DNA of 64,000 nt from Methylobacterium sp. Leaf91 (GCF_001422815.1 NZ_LMMP01000012.1:194719-258718); one strand, 5' to 3'; positions 9,002-17,835 are shown, counted from the first letter of the stretch. Numbers and translations are program-made. Notes: generated by a model not told the origin, from the letters alone.

Positions 9002-10070
9002 AAATATGGGGCTCGACAACTTTCCGGAGGAACGGAAGAGGACGAAAAGGATGTTTATCTTGCTTCTGTGGCCGGTGTTTTAGCTGTCTCGAGATAGATT
9101 CGGCCACGGCTTGTGCCAGTAATGGGGGCACTGCTTCGCTGACCTGGGCGAACTGAGACGACAGCGACCCTACAAGCTCATAGTTTTTAGGAAAGCTTTG
9201 TAGCAGCATTGCTTCATAGACGCTAAGGCGCCTGTGGCAATTGGGGTGTATGTGAACTTCTCTATTACCATAAGCTACAGTGATGCTTGGCGTCTCCCAA
9301 GCAAGTGTTTTGAAGCTTCTTTTGCTTCCATTCCCCGGAATAAGTGCGCCGGGCGCTAGAAACTTCGAAGATTTGGGTTGCATGCACCAATGGTTAGGAT
9401 GAGCTGGAAATTTGGCCGGATCTGCTCCCCGTTCAAAATAGGCAGGTTCAGGTAGCCCACCGATAGCGTAACGAACAGTTACACTTTCTTGGTCCAACGT
9501 TGTAGGAATAGGTGGAAGCCAGCGCTGATCATTAAATAAATGTCGATTTATTCCCACCAGGAAAAGACGCTCTCGCTTCTGAGGTGTTTGATACAATGAT
9601 GCATTTAGGATGTGCTTCTCAACATTAAAGCCGATGCTATCCATCCGACGAATAATTGCGGAAAGCCGGTCCGCATGCTCGCGTCTGCATAAACCTGTTA
9701 CATTCTCCATTACAAAGAACTGAACTGGCTTCCTATTATTAAGACGCTCTAGGATATCGCAATAAACCAGCGGCAGAGTGTGCCTTATATCACTCTCTAG
9801 AACTGTGCGATTTGCTTGGCTAAAGCTCTGGCACGGCGGCCCGCCAATCAAGCCTGTAGGTTCAAACCGCTTTCCATATAGCTGGTCTAAATGGTCGAGC
9901 GTAAGCTCTTTGACGTCCGCCACCAACGCGACTGCGTTGGCAGGCTTACGATTGTGGTTGTAAGAGGCAACGCTGTCGGCCTTCTTATCGAACGCCAATC
10001 CAACTTTATAGCCCGCTTTCTCGAACCCAAGGTCCAGGCCCCCAGCGCCGCAAAACAAACTCAGCAGCAC
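8964..10070 (-). CDS. dcm: DNA (cytosine-5-)-methyltransferase
   Basis: This C5-methyltransferase of about 368 residues transfers a methyl group from SAM to cytosine in a specific DNA site. Numbered from the upstream GTG at 10079, motif I FCGAGGLDLGF is at residues 9-19, motif IV GGPPCQSF (catalytic Cys) near 79-86, the ENV motif at 125-127 and QKRER (motif VIII) at 167-171. Motifs IX-X follow near the C-terminus (RRLSVYEAMLLQSFP). The GTG at 10070 is preferred because AGAGGG lies 8 bases upstream of it; at the 10079 GTG the spacing is only one base. It converges on the ATPase-partner gene and diverges from the Vsr gene. The recognition site cannot be deduced. No dedicated restriction endonuclease is visible beside it. 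Confidence 0.93.
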   Translation of the reverse strand: MLLSLFCGAGGLDLGFEKAGYKVGLAFDKKADSVASYNHNRKPANAVALVADVKELTLDHLDQLYGKRFEPTGLIGGPPCQSFSQANRTVLESDIRHTLPLVYCDILERLNNRKPVQFFVMENVTGLCRREHADRLSAIIRRMDSIGFNVEKHILNASLYQTPQKRERLFLVGINRHLFNDQRWLPPIPTTLDQESVTVRYAIGGLPEPAYFERGADPAKFPAHPNHWCMQPKSSKFLAPGALIPGNGSKRSFKTLAWETPSITVAYGNREVHIHPNCHRRLSVYEAMLLQSFPKNYELVGSLSSQFAQVSEAVPPLLAQAVAESISRQLKHRPQKQDKHPFRPLPFLRKVVEPHISKTTRQQLRRQS

Positions 10071-10176
10071 GGATGACACCCTCTTCCAGGAACGTTAGGA
10101 ACGCTATGGCATTGCTTCTATCGATAGCAAGGCCGCGGCTCCATCCCCAATCGGCGAAAACAGTGGGAAACGTCAG

Positions 10177-10770
10177 ATGACAGACGTCATGACCCCTGCT
10201 CAGCGTAGCCGCTGCATGTCAAAAATCCGATCAAAGGATACTAAGCCCGAGATTCGGATTCGTAAGCTTTTGCACTCACTTGGCTATAGATTCCGCCTTC
10301 ACCGCCGGGACCTGCCGGGAAAGCCAGATCTTGCCTTTCCGAGCTGCCGGAAGGCCTTATTTGTACATGGGTGCTTCTGGCATCAACATTTCGGTTGTAA
10401 AGACGCTTCTGTTCCAAAAAGTCGCTTAGAGTATTGGGCCGAAAAGTTCAGGGGCAACGTCGCGCGAGACTTGCGATCTCAAAAATTACTTTTAGATGCC
10501 GGGTGGGAAGTGCTTGTTATTTGGGAATGCGAAACATCAAAGCCTGATGCTTTAACGCAGCGTTTAGTAGCATTTCTTGGACCGAGCGGGCGTGCTGTTG
10601 ACGCGATTAGCTTGAAGCCTGCAGGCAGACGGCGCGGGTTCGCCGAGGTTTGTGAAAAGCCAAGTTGTCAATCTTCGAACGTTGAGGACGGCGCGGTGCC
10701 ATATTCGATCGTGAAGGGTGGGTCGCCCGATGGATCGATAGGTCGCCCGATTTCGTCCGGCCAGCGGTAG
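10177..10770 (+). CDS. vsr: Vsr-family DNA mismatch endonuclease with an extended C-terminus
   Basis: The first 145 or so residues are a complete Vsr protein (very short patch repair), which nicks at T:G mismatches that arise by deamination of 5-methylcytosine. Visible are MTPAQRSRCMSKIRSKDTKPE, the catalytic region LPGKPDLAFPSCRKALFVHGCFWHQH and the tail RGNVARDLRSQKLLLDAGW. The protein is 197 residues, whereas Vsr proteins are usually about 135-155. The last 35-50 residues are encoded over the antisense strand of the phage gene ending at 10668, so they look acquired by read-through at a recombination joint. It pairs functionally with the adjacent C5-methyltransferase. Confidence 0.9.
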   Translation: MTDVMTPAQRSRCMSKIRSKDTKPEIRIRKLLHSLGYRFRLHRRDLPGKPDLAFPSCRKALFVHGCFWHQHFGCKDASVPKSRLEYWAEKFRGNVARDLRSQKLLLDAGWEVLVIWECETSKPDALTQRLVAFLGPSGRAVDAISLKPAGRRRGFAEVCEKPSCQSSNVEDGAVPYSIVKGGSPDGSIGRPISSGQR

Positions 10771-11429
10771 ACAACCCGCGTCTCGGCGCGACCCCGCCGG
10801 AGATGAGTGTGCTGAAGGAACCCGCCGACGATGTAGCCAGAACGCGAGCCCGGCCCATGGATCTCGGTTTGCTCAGTGTGGCGCAGGGCCATCATCATTC
10901 GGAGCCCCAGGTCGTGGGGATCGACCGGCGCCGACAGGGTATTCAGATCGGCCGGCAACCCGACTTTCGCGAGCGCCTCCGGTGAAGCTTCCGGCTTGAC
11001 GTAGGAGGAAAGCGGTACGGGCGTGTATGCCTCACAGCGCATCCCTAACATCGCCCCTGACAGAGTGATGATGAGGAACGCCCTCCACGCCTGCGCGCGC
11101 TCCGACCACCCTCCGTAGAGGTACATGGCCCAATTCTCGGCCTCGCCGCGCTCCGGAAACGCCGCCATCATCATGGCATGCACTTCCCTCGACCATCCGG
11201 GCATCTGGTCGGCCACATCATCGAAGCTCCCCGGCGCATCCGAGCTCATGGCGAGATTGAGCAGAGACAGACCCGAACCGCTGCTTGAGCACGTGATGAC
11301 GGTGTCGATGTCGGCGCGGATGAGCTGCTTGTCGTGGATCTGGCGGACGGTGCCCATCTCGTCATAGGCGGCACCGTCCGAGAACACGACGATGCCGTCC
11401 TCCACCACAAACATGGCGTTGGCGGTCAT
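10668..11429 (-). CDS. Phage-core protein downstream of the tape measure gene
   Basis: This 253-residue protein starts in an ATGA overlap with the tape-measure gene stop. Its N-terminus (MFVVEDGIVVFSDGAAYDEMG, then TVITCSSSGSGLSLLNLAM) resembles the beta-sheet start of Ntn-hydrolase-like proteins found in some phage tail clusters. I cannot assign an activity, and no N-terminal nucleophile is evident. Its high GC contrasts sharply with the Vsr gene, which overlaps its 3' end tail-to-tail by 103 bases. It is probably the last surviving gene of a truncated tail operon. Confidence 0.7.
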   Translation of the reverse strand: MTANAMFVVEDGIVVFSDGAAYDEMGTVRQIHDKQLIRADIDTVITCSSSGSGLSLLNLAMSSDAPGSFDDVADQMPGWSREVHAMMMAAFPERGEAENWAMYLYGGWSERAQAWRAFLIITLSGAMLGMRCEAYTPVPLSSYVKPEASPEALAKVGLPADLNTLSAPVDPHDLGLRMMMALRHTEQTEIHGPGSRSGYIVGGFLQHTHLRRGRAETRVVYRWPDEIGRPIDPSGDPPFTIEYGTAPSSTFED

Positions 11430-14400
11430 GCGGCAACTCCGATGAAGAGGGCGGGCTGGCCGGTGCCGCCGCTCGGGAACACGGGGCGCCCCGGCATGTC
11501 GCCGACGAAGCCGCCGAGATCGTAGCCTCGGAAGCCTTTCCGAAGCGCCTCGGCGCTGGCAACGCCGCCGACCCTGCGGATATCGTCCTGGCTCCAGACC
11601 AGTTCGCCCTTGTGGACGACGCCCGCCGCCTCCAGCCGTCCTCCAGGCCCGGTGTAGCCTCCCTGGTCGAAGCCGAAGAACGACTTCGCGCTGGCGAGCA
11701 TGGAAGTGATGCCGCCACTGCCTCCGGCGCCACCTCCCCCCGCGAAGAGGGCCGAAATCGACTTGTCCGCCGCCGTCATAAGCAGCTTGTCGGCCCAGCG
11801 CCCGGTGAGGTTCGAGATAGACCCGATGATGTCCCGACCCTGGCGCAGGTCGGTGAGCAGGCCGCCAAACGCGTCGGTCGCGATGCCCTTCGTCTCCCGC
11901 AAGGTGTCGTTCATGCGGGTGGTTTCGATGACCGCGCGGGCCGCGTCGCTGGTGGTGTCACCGACGACCCGCCGCCCGGCCGCGAACGCCGATTGCTCGC
12001 TGGTGGACCGGCCCAACTGCTCACGGTCGAATGTGCTGTCGCCTGCGAACTGGACGAGGCGCTGCTTCTGCGCCGCGCCCGCGGCGTCGTTGGCGAACTG
12101 CAGGATGCTGGCCCGAAGCGAATCCGTGACAGGGATACCCCGCGCCATCTGCTGCGAGAGCATTTCGTTCGCGCGGGTGGTGGCCTCGAGCTTCTGGCCG
12201 TTGACCCCGTAGAGCTCAGTGTTGGCCTTCAGGTTGTCGGTGGCGAGCTGGACCGCGCGGGCGTTCGCATCGAGGTCCTGGACCCGCTCGGTGAGGCCGG
12301 GCGTCTGCCGGGTCACGTCGGCGATGTAGTTGCGGGTCTCCTTCGGGAAGCGGGACGGGTCACGGCCCACGCTATCGACGTTCCCCTGACCCCAGTTGTA
12401 ATCGGCAAGGGCGAGGGCAACGTCACCGTTTCGAGCCTTCAGACGGTCGCGGAGGAGCCGAGCCGCGCCATTGGCTGCGCTGGTGAAGTCGAGCGGATCC
12501 ACGCCGTACTGCGTCGCTGTTCCCGGCATGAACTGGAATGGACCGGCCGCGCCGGCAGGGCTGAGCTTCCGACCGTCGATCACCTCCGGCCGGAACCGCG
12601 ACTCCTGCCGGAACACGGACGCGAGGAGGCTGGCGTCGATACCAGCACTATTCGCGGCCGACGACACGCGGTCCCGGTACTGCTCCGGTATGTCGCGGAC
12701 GCTGGTGGAGTAGTTGCCGGGCTGAAGCAGCGAGGACTGGCGAAGGGTCTCCAGCTCCTTCTGACGAGCCGCCTCGATGCCAGCTCGGTCGGCCTCCTTG
12801 GCGTCGCGGAGGAGCTGGTCGTATTTGTCGTTCGTCGCCGCCACGGCCTGCGCCCCGGGGGCGTAGCCGACGGTCTTCAGGTTGAAGTCGGCCGTCCGGT
12901 TGAGCGCGGCAACGGTCCGGCTGCCGAACTTGTCCATGTCCTCGACAAGGTTCTTCACGACCGTGCTCACGTCGCCAAAGGCGCGCCTGGCGGCGTCGAT
13001 CTGGTCCGTCTTCAGGCCCCAGGCGATCGGATCGGTGATGGCCTTGCGGAGGAGCACGCCCTCGCTGGTGAGCTTCTTCAGCTCCTCCCGCTCCGGGTTG
13101 AGGGACCGGACGAGGTTACCGACCGCGAACGAGCGCTGGTTGGCCTGCGTCTGGCCGCCCTCCTTCGTGGCCTTGTCGATCTCGGCCTGAACCTTCGCGA
13201 TCTGCTCCTTGATGACGCCGGCGTCGTAGTTGAACAGCGGGTCGAGCAGCCCGCCGAGCGCGCCCTTCGAGCCTTCGTTGCGCTTCAGCTGCGCCTGGAG
13301 CGTCTTGAGGCGGGTTTCGGCGTCACCGCCTCCGAGGCCCCGGTCGATGAACCGACCGATTCCGTCGATTTCGTTGCTGGTGGTGGTCTTGAAGTCCTGC
13401 CACTGCCTGGCGAAGAACCCGAGCTTCTGCGAGGCGCCCGCCACGCTGCCGGAATAGGCGTCGAGGAGCATCTTCTGCGCGCCGAGGCGGTCGCCCTGCG
13501 CCTGAAGCCGGCTGATGGCCTGGAGCGCGGTATCATCGAGAAAACCGAGCTGCGCGTTTAACTTCTCGGCGCCGCGCGTCGGGTCAGCAAATGCCTCGGC
13601 GAGCGCCGCGCCCGCCTCCGGTATATCCTGACGGGTCGCGTTCGCGTAATCGCGCACGCTGGCCAGCAGGCCGGCATACATCTCCGTGCCGATCTGCCCG
13701 GTGCCAGCGAACTGCGCCTGTAGATCGCGGGCGGCGCTGCGCGAGAGGCCCGCAGCGCCGGCCTGCGCATCGGCGATGGCGTTGATCGCGCCGACCGTGG
13801 CGCCGGACGCCCGACCAATGCCGGAGGTGGCGATCTCCACCTCGCGCTGCTGAGAGCGGTAGCTGGCAAATGCGGCCGCTCCGGTGATGACCGCCGCCGT
13901 GGTGACGCCGATCGCGCCGCCGACGAGGCCGATGCGGGAGACAAAGCTCGAAACCGCCTCGCTCGCCTGCGCCGCCGCGCCCTTGATGCTGGCGCCGCCC
14001 GGACCCGCGAAGATCTGAGCGATCTGCGGCCCCTGCTGCATGGCGATCATGCCAAGGCCGGAGCCGCTGCCCAGCTGGGCCACGATATCACCGCCCTGAT
14101 ACATCAGGTTGGTGGCTTCATCCTGGCGCAAACGGCGGTTCTGGTTCGCCGCCGTCTGCGGCGACAGGCCGAGCGCTCCGAGCCGCCGACTGGCCTCGGC
14201 ATTCCGCATGGCGGCCGTGCGGCCGGCCTCGATCTCTTTCAGGGTGGCGCTGCCAGCCGCCTCGAAATCACGCCAACCGGCGGCGATGGTGCGCGAGGTG
14301 GTGACCGGCACAGGATCGGAGGCGGGCGAATACTTCGCGGCGGCGAGAGCGCGAAGGCGGTCGCGCTCGGCGTCGTCATACCGGCCGGCCGCATACCCGG

Positions 14401-14764
14401 TGTTAATGCCCGTTTCGGTGCGGGCAAGCTTGATCTGGCGGGCATACTCGGCGTCCACCTCCGCCCGCACCCGCTCGGCCACTCGCAGGGATGCCGGGCT
14501 GAAGCCGGGAGCGTTCGCCGGCTGGCCGGAGCCGGAGGCGGGGCCGGTCGCGGCCGATGCGCTCGCGGCGGCCTGCGCCGCACGAGCCGCCGCTTGCGCT
14601 TCGCGGGTCTTCTGAGAGAGGCGGTCGCTTGCCACCCCGGCCTTGTCCATCGAGGCCGCAACCCCATCGAACGCCTGCCGGCCGGCGCCGCCCGCATCCT
14701 CGAATGCCCGCCTTACGTCTGCTCCGCCCTCTACGCCCAGGCGGATCGCGATGTTGTTGGCCAT
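11426..14764 (-). CDS. Phage tail length tape measure protein with lytic transglycosylase domain
   Basis: This 1112-residue protein has a helical, Ala/Gln-rich N-terminus (residues 1-120), a hydrophobic stretch near 280-320 (GLVGGAIGVTTAAVITGAAAF) and a goose-type lytic transglycosylase/SLT domain at about 700-800 (DASLLASVFRQESRF, then AAGPFQFMPGTATQYGVDP and ALADYNWGQGNVD). The Glu of RQESRF is the expected catalytic acid. The C-terminal GGFVGDMPGRPVFPSGG segment is typical of tape measures. A strong ribosome site (AAAGGAGG) precedes the start. It would set tail length and open peptidoglycan on DNA entry. It is the largest gene of the island and the only clear structural one. Confidence 0.88.
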   Translation of the reverse strand: MANNIAIRLGVEGGADVRRAFEDAGGAGRQAFDGVAASMDKAGVASDRLSQKTREAQAAARAAQAAASASAATGPASGSGQPANAPGFSPASLRVAERVRAEVDAEYARQIKLARTETGINTGYAAGRYDDAERDRLRALAAAKYSPASDPVPVTTSRTIAAGWRDFEAAGSATLKEIEAGRTAAMRNAEASRRLGALGLSPQTAANQNRRLRQDEATNLMYQGGDIVAQLGSGSGLGMIAMQQGPQIAQIFAGPGGASIKGAAAQASEAVSSFVSRIGLVGGAIGVTTAAVITGAAAFASYRSQQREVEIATSGIGRASGATVGAINAIADAQAGAAGLSRSAARDLQAQFAGTGQIGTEMYAGLLASVRDYANATRQDIPEAGAALAEAFADPTRGAEKLNAQLGFLDDTALQAISRLQAQGDRLGAQKMLLDAYSGSVAGASQKLGFFARQWQDFKTTTSNEIDGIGRFIDRGLGGGDAETRLKTLQAQLKRNEGSKGALGGLLDPLFNYDAGVIKEQIAKVQAEIDKATKEGGQTQANQRSFAVGNLVRSLNPEREELKKLTSEGVLLRKAITDPIAWGLKTDQIDAARRAFGDVSTVVKNLVEDMDKFGSRTVAALNRTADFNLKTVGYAPGAQAVAATNDKYDQLLRDAKEADRAGIEAARQKELETLRQSSLLQPGNYSTSVRDIPEQYRDRVSSAANSAGIDASLLASVFRQESRFRPEVIDGRKLSPAGAAGPFQFMPGTATQYGVDPLDFTSAANGAARLLRDRLKARNGDVALALADYNWGQGNVDSVGRDPSRFPKETRNYIADVTRQTPGLTERVQDLDANARAVQLATDNLKANTELYGVNGQKLEATTRANEMLSQQMARGIPVTDSLRASILQFANDAAGAAQKQRLVQFAGDSTFDREQLGRSTSEQSAFAAGRRVVGDTTSDAARAVIETTRMNDTLRETKGIATDAFGGLLTDLRQGRDIIGSISNLTGRWADKLLMTAADKSISALFAGGGGAGGSGGITSMLASAKSFFGFDQGGYTGPGGRLEAAGVVHKGELVWSQDDIRRVGGVASAEALRKGFRGYDLGGFVGDMPGRPVFPSGGTGQPALFIGVAA

Positions 14765-14790
14765 GGTCCGCCTCCTTTATGCGGTTGGGG

Positions 14791-15177
14791 TCAGGCTGCG
14801 GCGTCGACCGACTGGCCGGCGTTCGCGTTGAGGGCTGGGGTGAACACGAGCTGGTCGAAGCGCTCGTAGGCGTCCCAACGGGCCATCAGGGCGTCGACGT
14901 TCTCCGGGGTGACCGGCGCTGGGTCGCCGTTCGTGTCGCCGATGCCGGACCAATCGGCGATGACGGCGCGGGCGTACCGGATCACCATCGCGGTCGTGGC
15001 GCGCAGGTCGCTGGCTTCGTCCAGCAAGCCCGCATCGCGCTCCTCGATGTACGCCTTGCCGGCGGCCTCTCGGCTGACGAGGATGTGGACGATCGAGCGG
15101 GGGCGGATCTGGAGGCGCACACCCTCCATGAGGTCGATCCAGGTGGGTTCGGTCGGAGCCGGGGAGAGGTTGAGCAT
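14791..15177 (-). CDS. Putative phage tail assembly chaperone
   Basis: This 128-residue acidic protein sits immediately upstream of the tape-measure gene, the usual place of tail assembly chaperones. Its start (MLNLSPAPTEPTWIDLMEGV) and the central MVIRYARAVIADWSGIGD segment fit small tail chaperones that end in an Ala-rich tail. An AAGGA ribosome site precedes the ATG. The identification rests on size and position more than on a distinctive motif. No frameshifted second product is apparent. Confidence 0.65.
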   Translation of the reverse strand: MLNLSPAPTEPTWIDLMEGVRLQIRPRSIVHILVSREAAGKAYIEERDAGLLDEASDLRATTAMVIRYARAVIADWSGIGDTNGDPAPVTPENVDALMARWDAYERFDQLVFTPALNANAGQSVDAAA

Positions 15178-15189
15178 TTCGAATCCTTG

Positions 15190-15777
15190 TCAGGGGTGAG
15201 AGGGTTTCAGGGAGGGAAGCGAATCGGCGAAAGCCGACCATGCGTCTTCGTCCACGGGCTCGCTGGCCTGATCGGCGAGGACGGGCCAGTCGGGATGGGC
15301 AATCCGGGCGTCAACCATCCGCTCGAACTCGGCGCTGCCCGCCGCTGGGATGCCAAGCTGCGCGTCGGCGATGCCCCAAAGGAGAACCGTCACGGCTTGG
15401 TCGAGGGCATAGGCGACCTGCATAGATGCGCCGGCCTCGACGGCCACGCGCGCTGCGACGGCGCCGCTCTGGGCCACGAGTTCGGCGGCGACCACCCAGG
15501 GGTCGACGTCGGGGATCATATCGGGCTCCGGCTCCGGCGCGGGTTCAAGCGCCTTCGGGGCCGGCTTAACCGCCCTCGCGAGGCGCCCCGCCCGGTTAAC
15601 TCCTCGGTCCTCGCCTGAGTAAAGTCCGACCGCATTCCGCTTAAGCCAGTTAAGGGCTTCATCGCGGTTTAATTTGCCGTCAGAACGTACAGGCAGACCG
15701 GATTTCACGTATTGGGAGACGCGGGCGCGACTAACCCTCATCTCGTCAGCAAGTGAAGCCTTAGTAATGACGGTCAC
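15190..15777 (-). CDS. HTH DNA-binding protein (terminase small subunit Nu1-like)
   Basis: This 195-residue protein begins with a winged HTH (TKASLADEMRVSRARVSQYVKSG, then LNRDEALNWLKRNAVG), the arrangement found in Nu1-type terminase small subunits and similar phage regulators. A proline-rich linker and a helical C-terminal domain follow. The start is GTG, with no clear ribosome site. No large terminase gene follows it, so a packaging role is doubtful unless it acts with a helper phage. Several TTAA-centred motifs lie within and just before the gene and could be its binding sites. Confidence 0.65.
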   Translation of the reverse strand: MTVITKASLADEMRVSRARVSQYVKSGLPVRSDGKLNRDEALNWLKRNAVGLYSGEDRGVNRAGRLARAVKPAPKALEPAPEPEPDMIPDVDPWVVAAELVAQSGAVAARVAVEAGASMQVAYALDQAVTVLLWGIADAQLGIPAAGSAEFERMVDARIAHPDWPVLADQASEPVDEDAWSAFADSLPSLKPSHP

Positions 15778-15806
15778 GGCAAATCCGGTTAAGTCGTACT
15801 GTTAAG
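15562..15806. repeat. Cluster of TTAA-centred motifs in and before the Nu1-like gene
   Basis: Within about 245 bp of otherwise GC-rich DNA there are seven TTAA cores flanked by G/C, including CGGCTTAACCG, CCGGTTAAC, CGCTTAAGCC, AGTTAAGG, CCGGTTAAG and TGTTAAGCG. Such a density is unexpected at this GC content. They may be operator or cos-like sites for the protein encoded here. Function is inferred. Confidence 0.4.
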
Positions 15807-15943
15807 CGAGTTTTGAGGGTTGGCGCTAGGAACATTGGGGGCCCCGACCACCCGTATCGGGTCAGACCCCCCAGGGTCCCCGGCACCTCGGGCGGTCAGT
15901 CGGGTGCCGGGTTGGGTCGGGCGGTGGAGGGCCGCGCAAGCCC

Positions 15944-16444
15944 TCACCGCGGGATCAGCCCGGCACGCTTCAGCTCGCGGGTCATGCTCGATGAAGGGCT
16001 GACCCCGAGGACATCGATCTTCCCCGCGCTTCCGTCCGACGCGGCGAGGCCGACGCGCTTCAGCTCACGCTCCATGCTGGCTCGAGAGGCGGCGACGCTG
16101 CCGTCCTGCAAGGTCACTGAAGCGCTCGGCCGGGCGGGCGTTGCCGGAGGGGGCGTCGGGCTGAGCGGCGTAGGGCTGGGGCGCGGGGGCGGAACGACAC
16201 TGGCCACCGCCGGCAGTCCGCTAGGTTCGGCGAAGCTTGATGCGGGTGCGCCGAGGGCCGCCCGGGTATCGAAGTTCTGAACGGCTGCCGTGATGGTGCG
16301 AATAGCTGTCGCGCGGTCGTCGCTGTGGCCATCCCGCTGCTCAGTTAGCAAGTGCCCCAAGACGGCAACGGCATCGTTGCGGTCCTGTTCGCCATGAAAC
16401 GGCTGACGGGCTCGGTTGAGTTGATCCTGGCTGTAGCCGGGCAT
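15944..16444 (-). CDS. Hypothetical phage-core protein with duplicated C-terminal motif
   Basis: This 166-residue protein has no recognised family. Residues 1-60 are polar and helical, a Pro/Ser-rich linker follows (PPPRPSPTPLSPTPPP), and the C-terminus carries a short repeat, SMERELKRVGL and SMTRELKRAGL, about 30 residues apart. The repeat suggests two copies of a small helical binding motif. The start MPGYSQDQ was chosen for a CAGGA ribosome site 8 bases upstream; the frame is open 14 codons further. Confidence 0.55.
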   Translation of the reverse strand: MPGYSQDQLNRARQPFHGEQDRNDAVAVLGHLLTEQRDGHSDDRATAIRTITAAVQNFDTRAALGAPASSFAEPSGLPAVASVVPPPRPSPTPLSPTPPPATPARPSASVTLQDGSVAASRASMERELKRVGLAASDGSAGKIDVLGVSPSSSMTRELKRAGLIPR

Positions 16445-16555
16445 GGCATCATCCTGCTGCTTGAAGGGGGGCGGCGCCCGCGGCACGGATCAGATCCGGG
16501 CCAACACCGCGGGCGCCTCATCAAGGGAGGGTCAGTCTCCCTCGACGATTGGCGA

Positions 16556-17611
16556 TCAGGCGGCAACGTCGTGCTCGGCGAGCCAAGCGTTGCGGGCCTT
16601 TTCGGTCTCACCCTTCACCCAATCGGACAGCACGAACCCGATGAAGGGGAACTGCGAGACCGGGATGCCCTGACTGCCCCGTGCCCGGCTCGCCTCGCGC
16701 AGCTGGCGCCAGTTGTACGGCTCGGTCTCGGAAGCGACGCCCTGCGCGATGGCGAGGCGCGCCACCGGCTCGGGGAGACTGGCGTGGGAGACTTCCACAA
16801 TGTCGGGCACGCTGTCCGCCCGCCGCTTCCAGCTAAAGCGCGTCAGCGCATAGATGCGGATTTCGCCGGGGTGCACCTCGAAGTTGGGCTCGGGTTCGAC
16901 GTAAGCACGCAGGTCTGTAGTGGCCTCTCCGCTGCGGATGCGCTCGGCCAGTTCGCGCATGGGGGCGACAAGGAGCGGGACGGCCGGGGCGTCGCCATCC
17001 GTGATTTCGATGGGTTTCGGGCTAACCCATCCGAACCCCATGTTCTTGCCCGCCTCTGAGACCTCGATCGTCGGGATGGTGGTGGCGAGCATGTGCCCCG
17101 TGATGTAGGCAGCGATGGTTTCGGGAGCTTCGCCGTCTCGTGGGCCGTGCATGTCACGCTTGCCGAACAACGGAGCCGCCACGGGGCTGATCGCGGACGC
17201 CAGGGCGGCATTGGCCTTAGCGAGATCGTCCACGACCTTTCGGACCTTCGCGGCCGCCGATTCAATGGCGTGGCTGTCGCGCTCCAGGCGGTCGGCCGCT
17301 GACTTGCGCTCGTCGGCCTGCCGCGCTTCCTCGATCCGCGCTTCCGCCTCGGCGATGAGTCGATCCACCTCCGACAGCGCATCGGCGATCCCGGCGGCTG
17401 CGCTTTCGGCTTCGCGGCAACGGCGTTCAGCATCGGCGATGCCGGCCGCGTCGACGCCAGCGATGAGCAGCGCGCGACGCTCGGCCATCGCCTTTTCGGT
17501 GTCCGCCGCCAGGGTGACCTGCCGTGCCTGTAGGTTCTCGCGGGTACGGATCAAGCCGGCGAGATCGTTATCGGGCGTTCCAGTGCTGGGCTGGGGCTTG
17601 GCTCTGGCCAT
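16556..17611 (-). CDS. Hypothetical coiled-coil phage-core protein
   Basis: This 351-residue protein has a long coiled coil at about residues 20-135 (Ala/Glu/Arg-rich heptads), then a globular C-terminal half with MLATTIPTIEVSEAGKNMGFG and GEIRIYALTRFSWKRRAD. A GAGGAG ribosome site precedes the ATG. It lies between the helicase end and the tail genes, where head or scaffold genes sit in a full prophage, but nothing in it identifies a capsid or protease. Function unknown. Confidence 0.6.
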   Translation of the reverse strand: MARAKPQPSTGTPDNDLAGLIRTRENLQARQVTLAADTEKAMAERRALLIAGVDAAGIADAERRCREAESAAAGIADALSEVDRLIAEAEARIEEARQADERKSAADRLERDSHAIESAAAKVRKVVDDLAKANAALASAISPVAAPLFGKRDMHGPRDGEAPETIAAYITGHMLATTIPTIEVSEAGKNMGFGWVSPKPIEITDGDAPAVPLLVAPMRELAERIRSGEATTDLRAYVEPEPNFEVHPGEIRIYALTRFSWKRRADSVPDIVEVSHASLPEPVARLAIAQGVASETEPYNWRQLREASRARGSQGIPVSQFPFIGFVLSDWVKGETEKARNAWLAEHDVAA

Positions 17612-17637
17612 GATGGAAATCTCCTCTGCGAAACGGA

Positions 17638-17835
17638 TCAGGCTGCCTGCTGAGCGGACGCGGCTTCCTGAGAGGGCAGGCCGAAACCGTCACGCTTCAG
17701 CTTCTCGGCCAGGGCCTGCCGCACGTAGGCGGAGGGAGAGATGAACACGCGGGATGCAGCGGCACTGATGAGGCTTGGCATCTCGCTGGGGATACGGGCC
17801 GCGATGCGGACCTCGTAGGCTGTACGGTTGGACAT
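17638..17835 (-). CDS. Small ribbon-helix-helix-like protein
   Basis: This 65-residue protein (MSNRTAYEVRIAARIPSEMP, then FISPSAYVRQALAEKLKRDG) has the strand-helix-helix pattern of Arc/CopG-type DNA-binding proteins. The start MSNRT is preferred because GCGAGGCG precedes it at suitable distance; an in-frame start 24 codons upstream gives a non-family extension. It is probably a regulator of the satellite or phage genes that follow it on the minus strand. Confidence 0.6.
   Translation of the reverse strand: MSNRTAYEVRIAARIPSEMPSLISAAASRVFISPSAYVRQALAEKLKRDGFGLPSQEAASAQQAA

Noticed and set aside
11612..13561. A 649-codon plus-strand frame opposite the tape-measure gene
   Set aside because: Its composition mirrors the real gene; the minus strand has the ribosome site, domains and operon overlaps.
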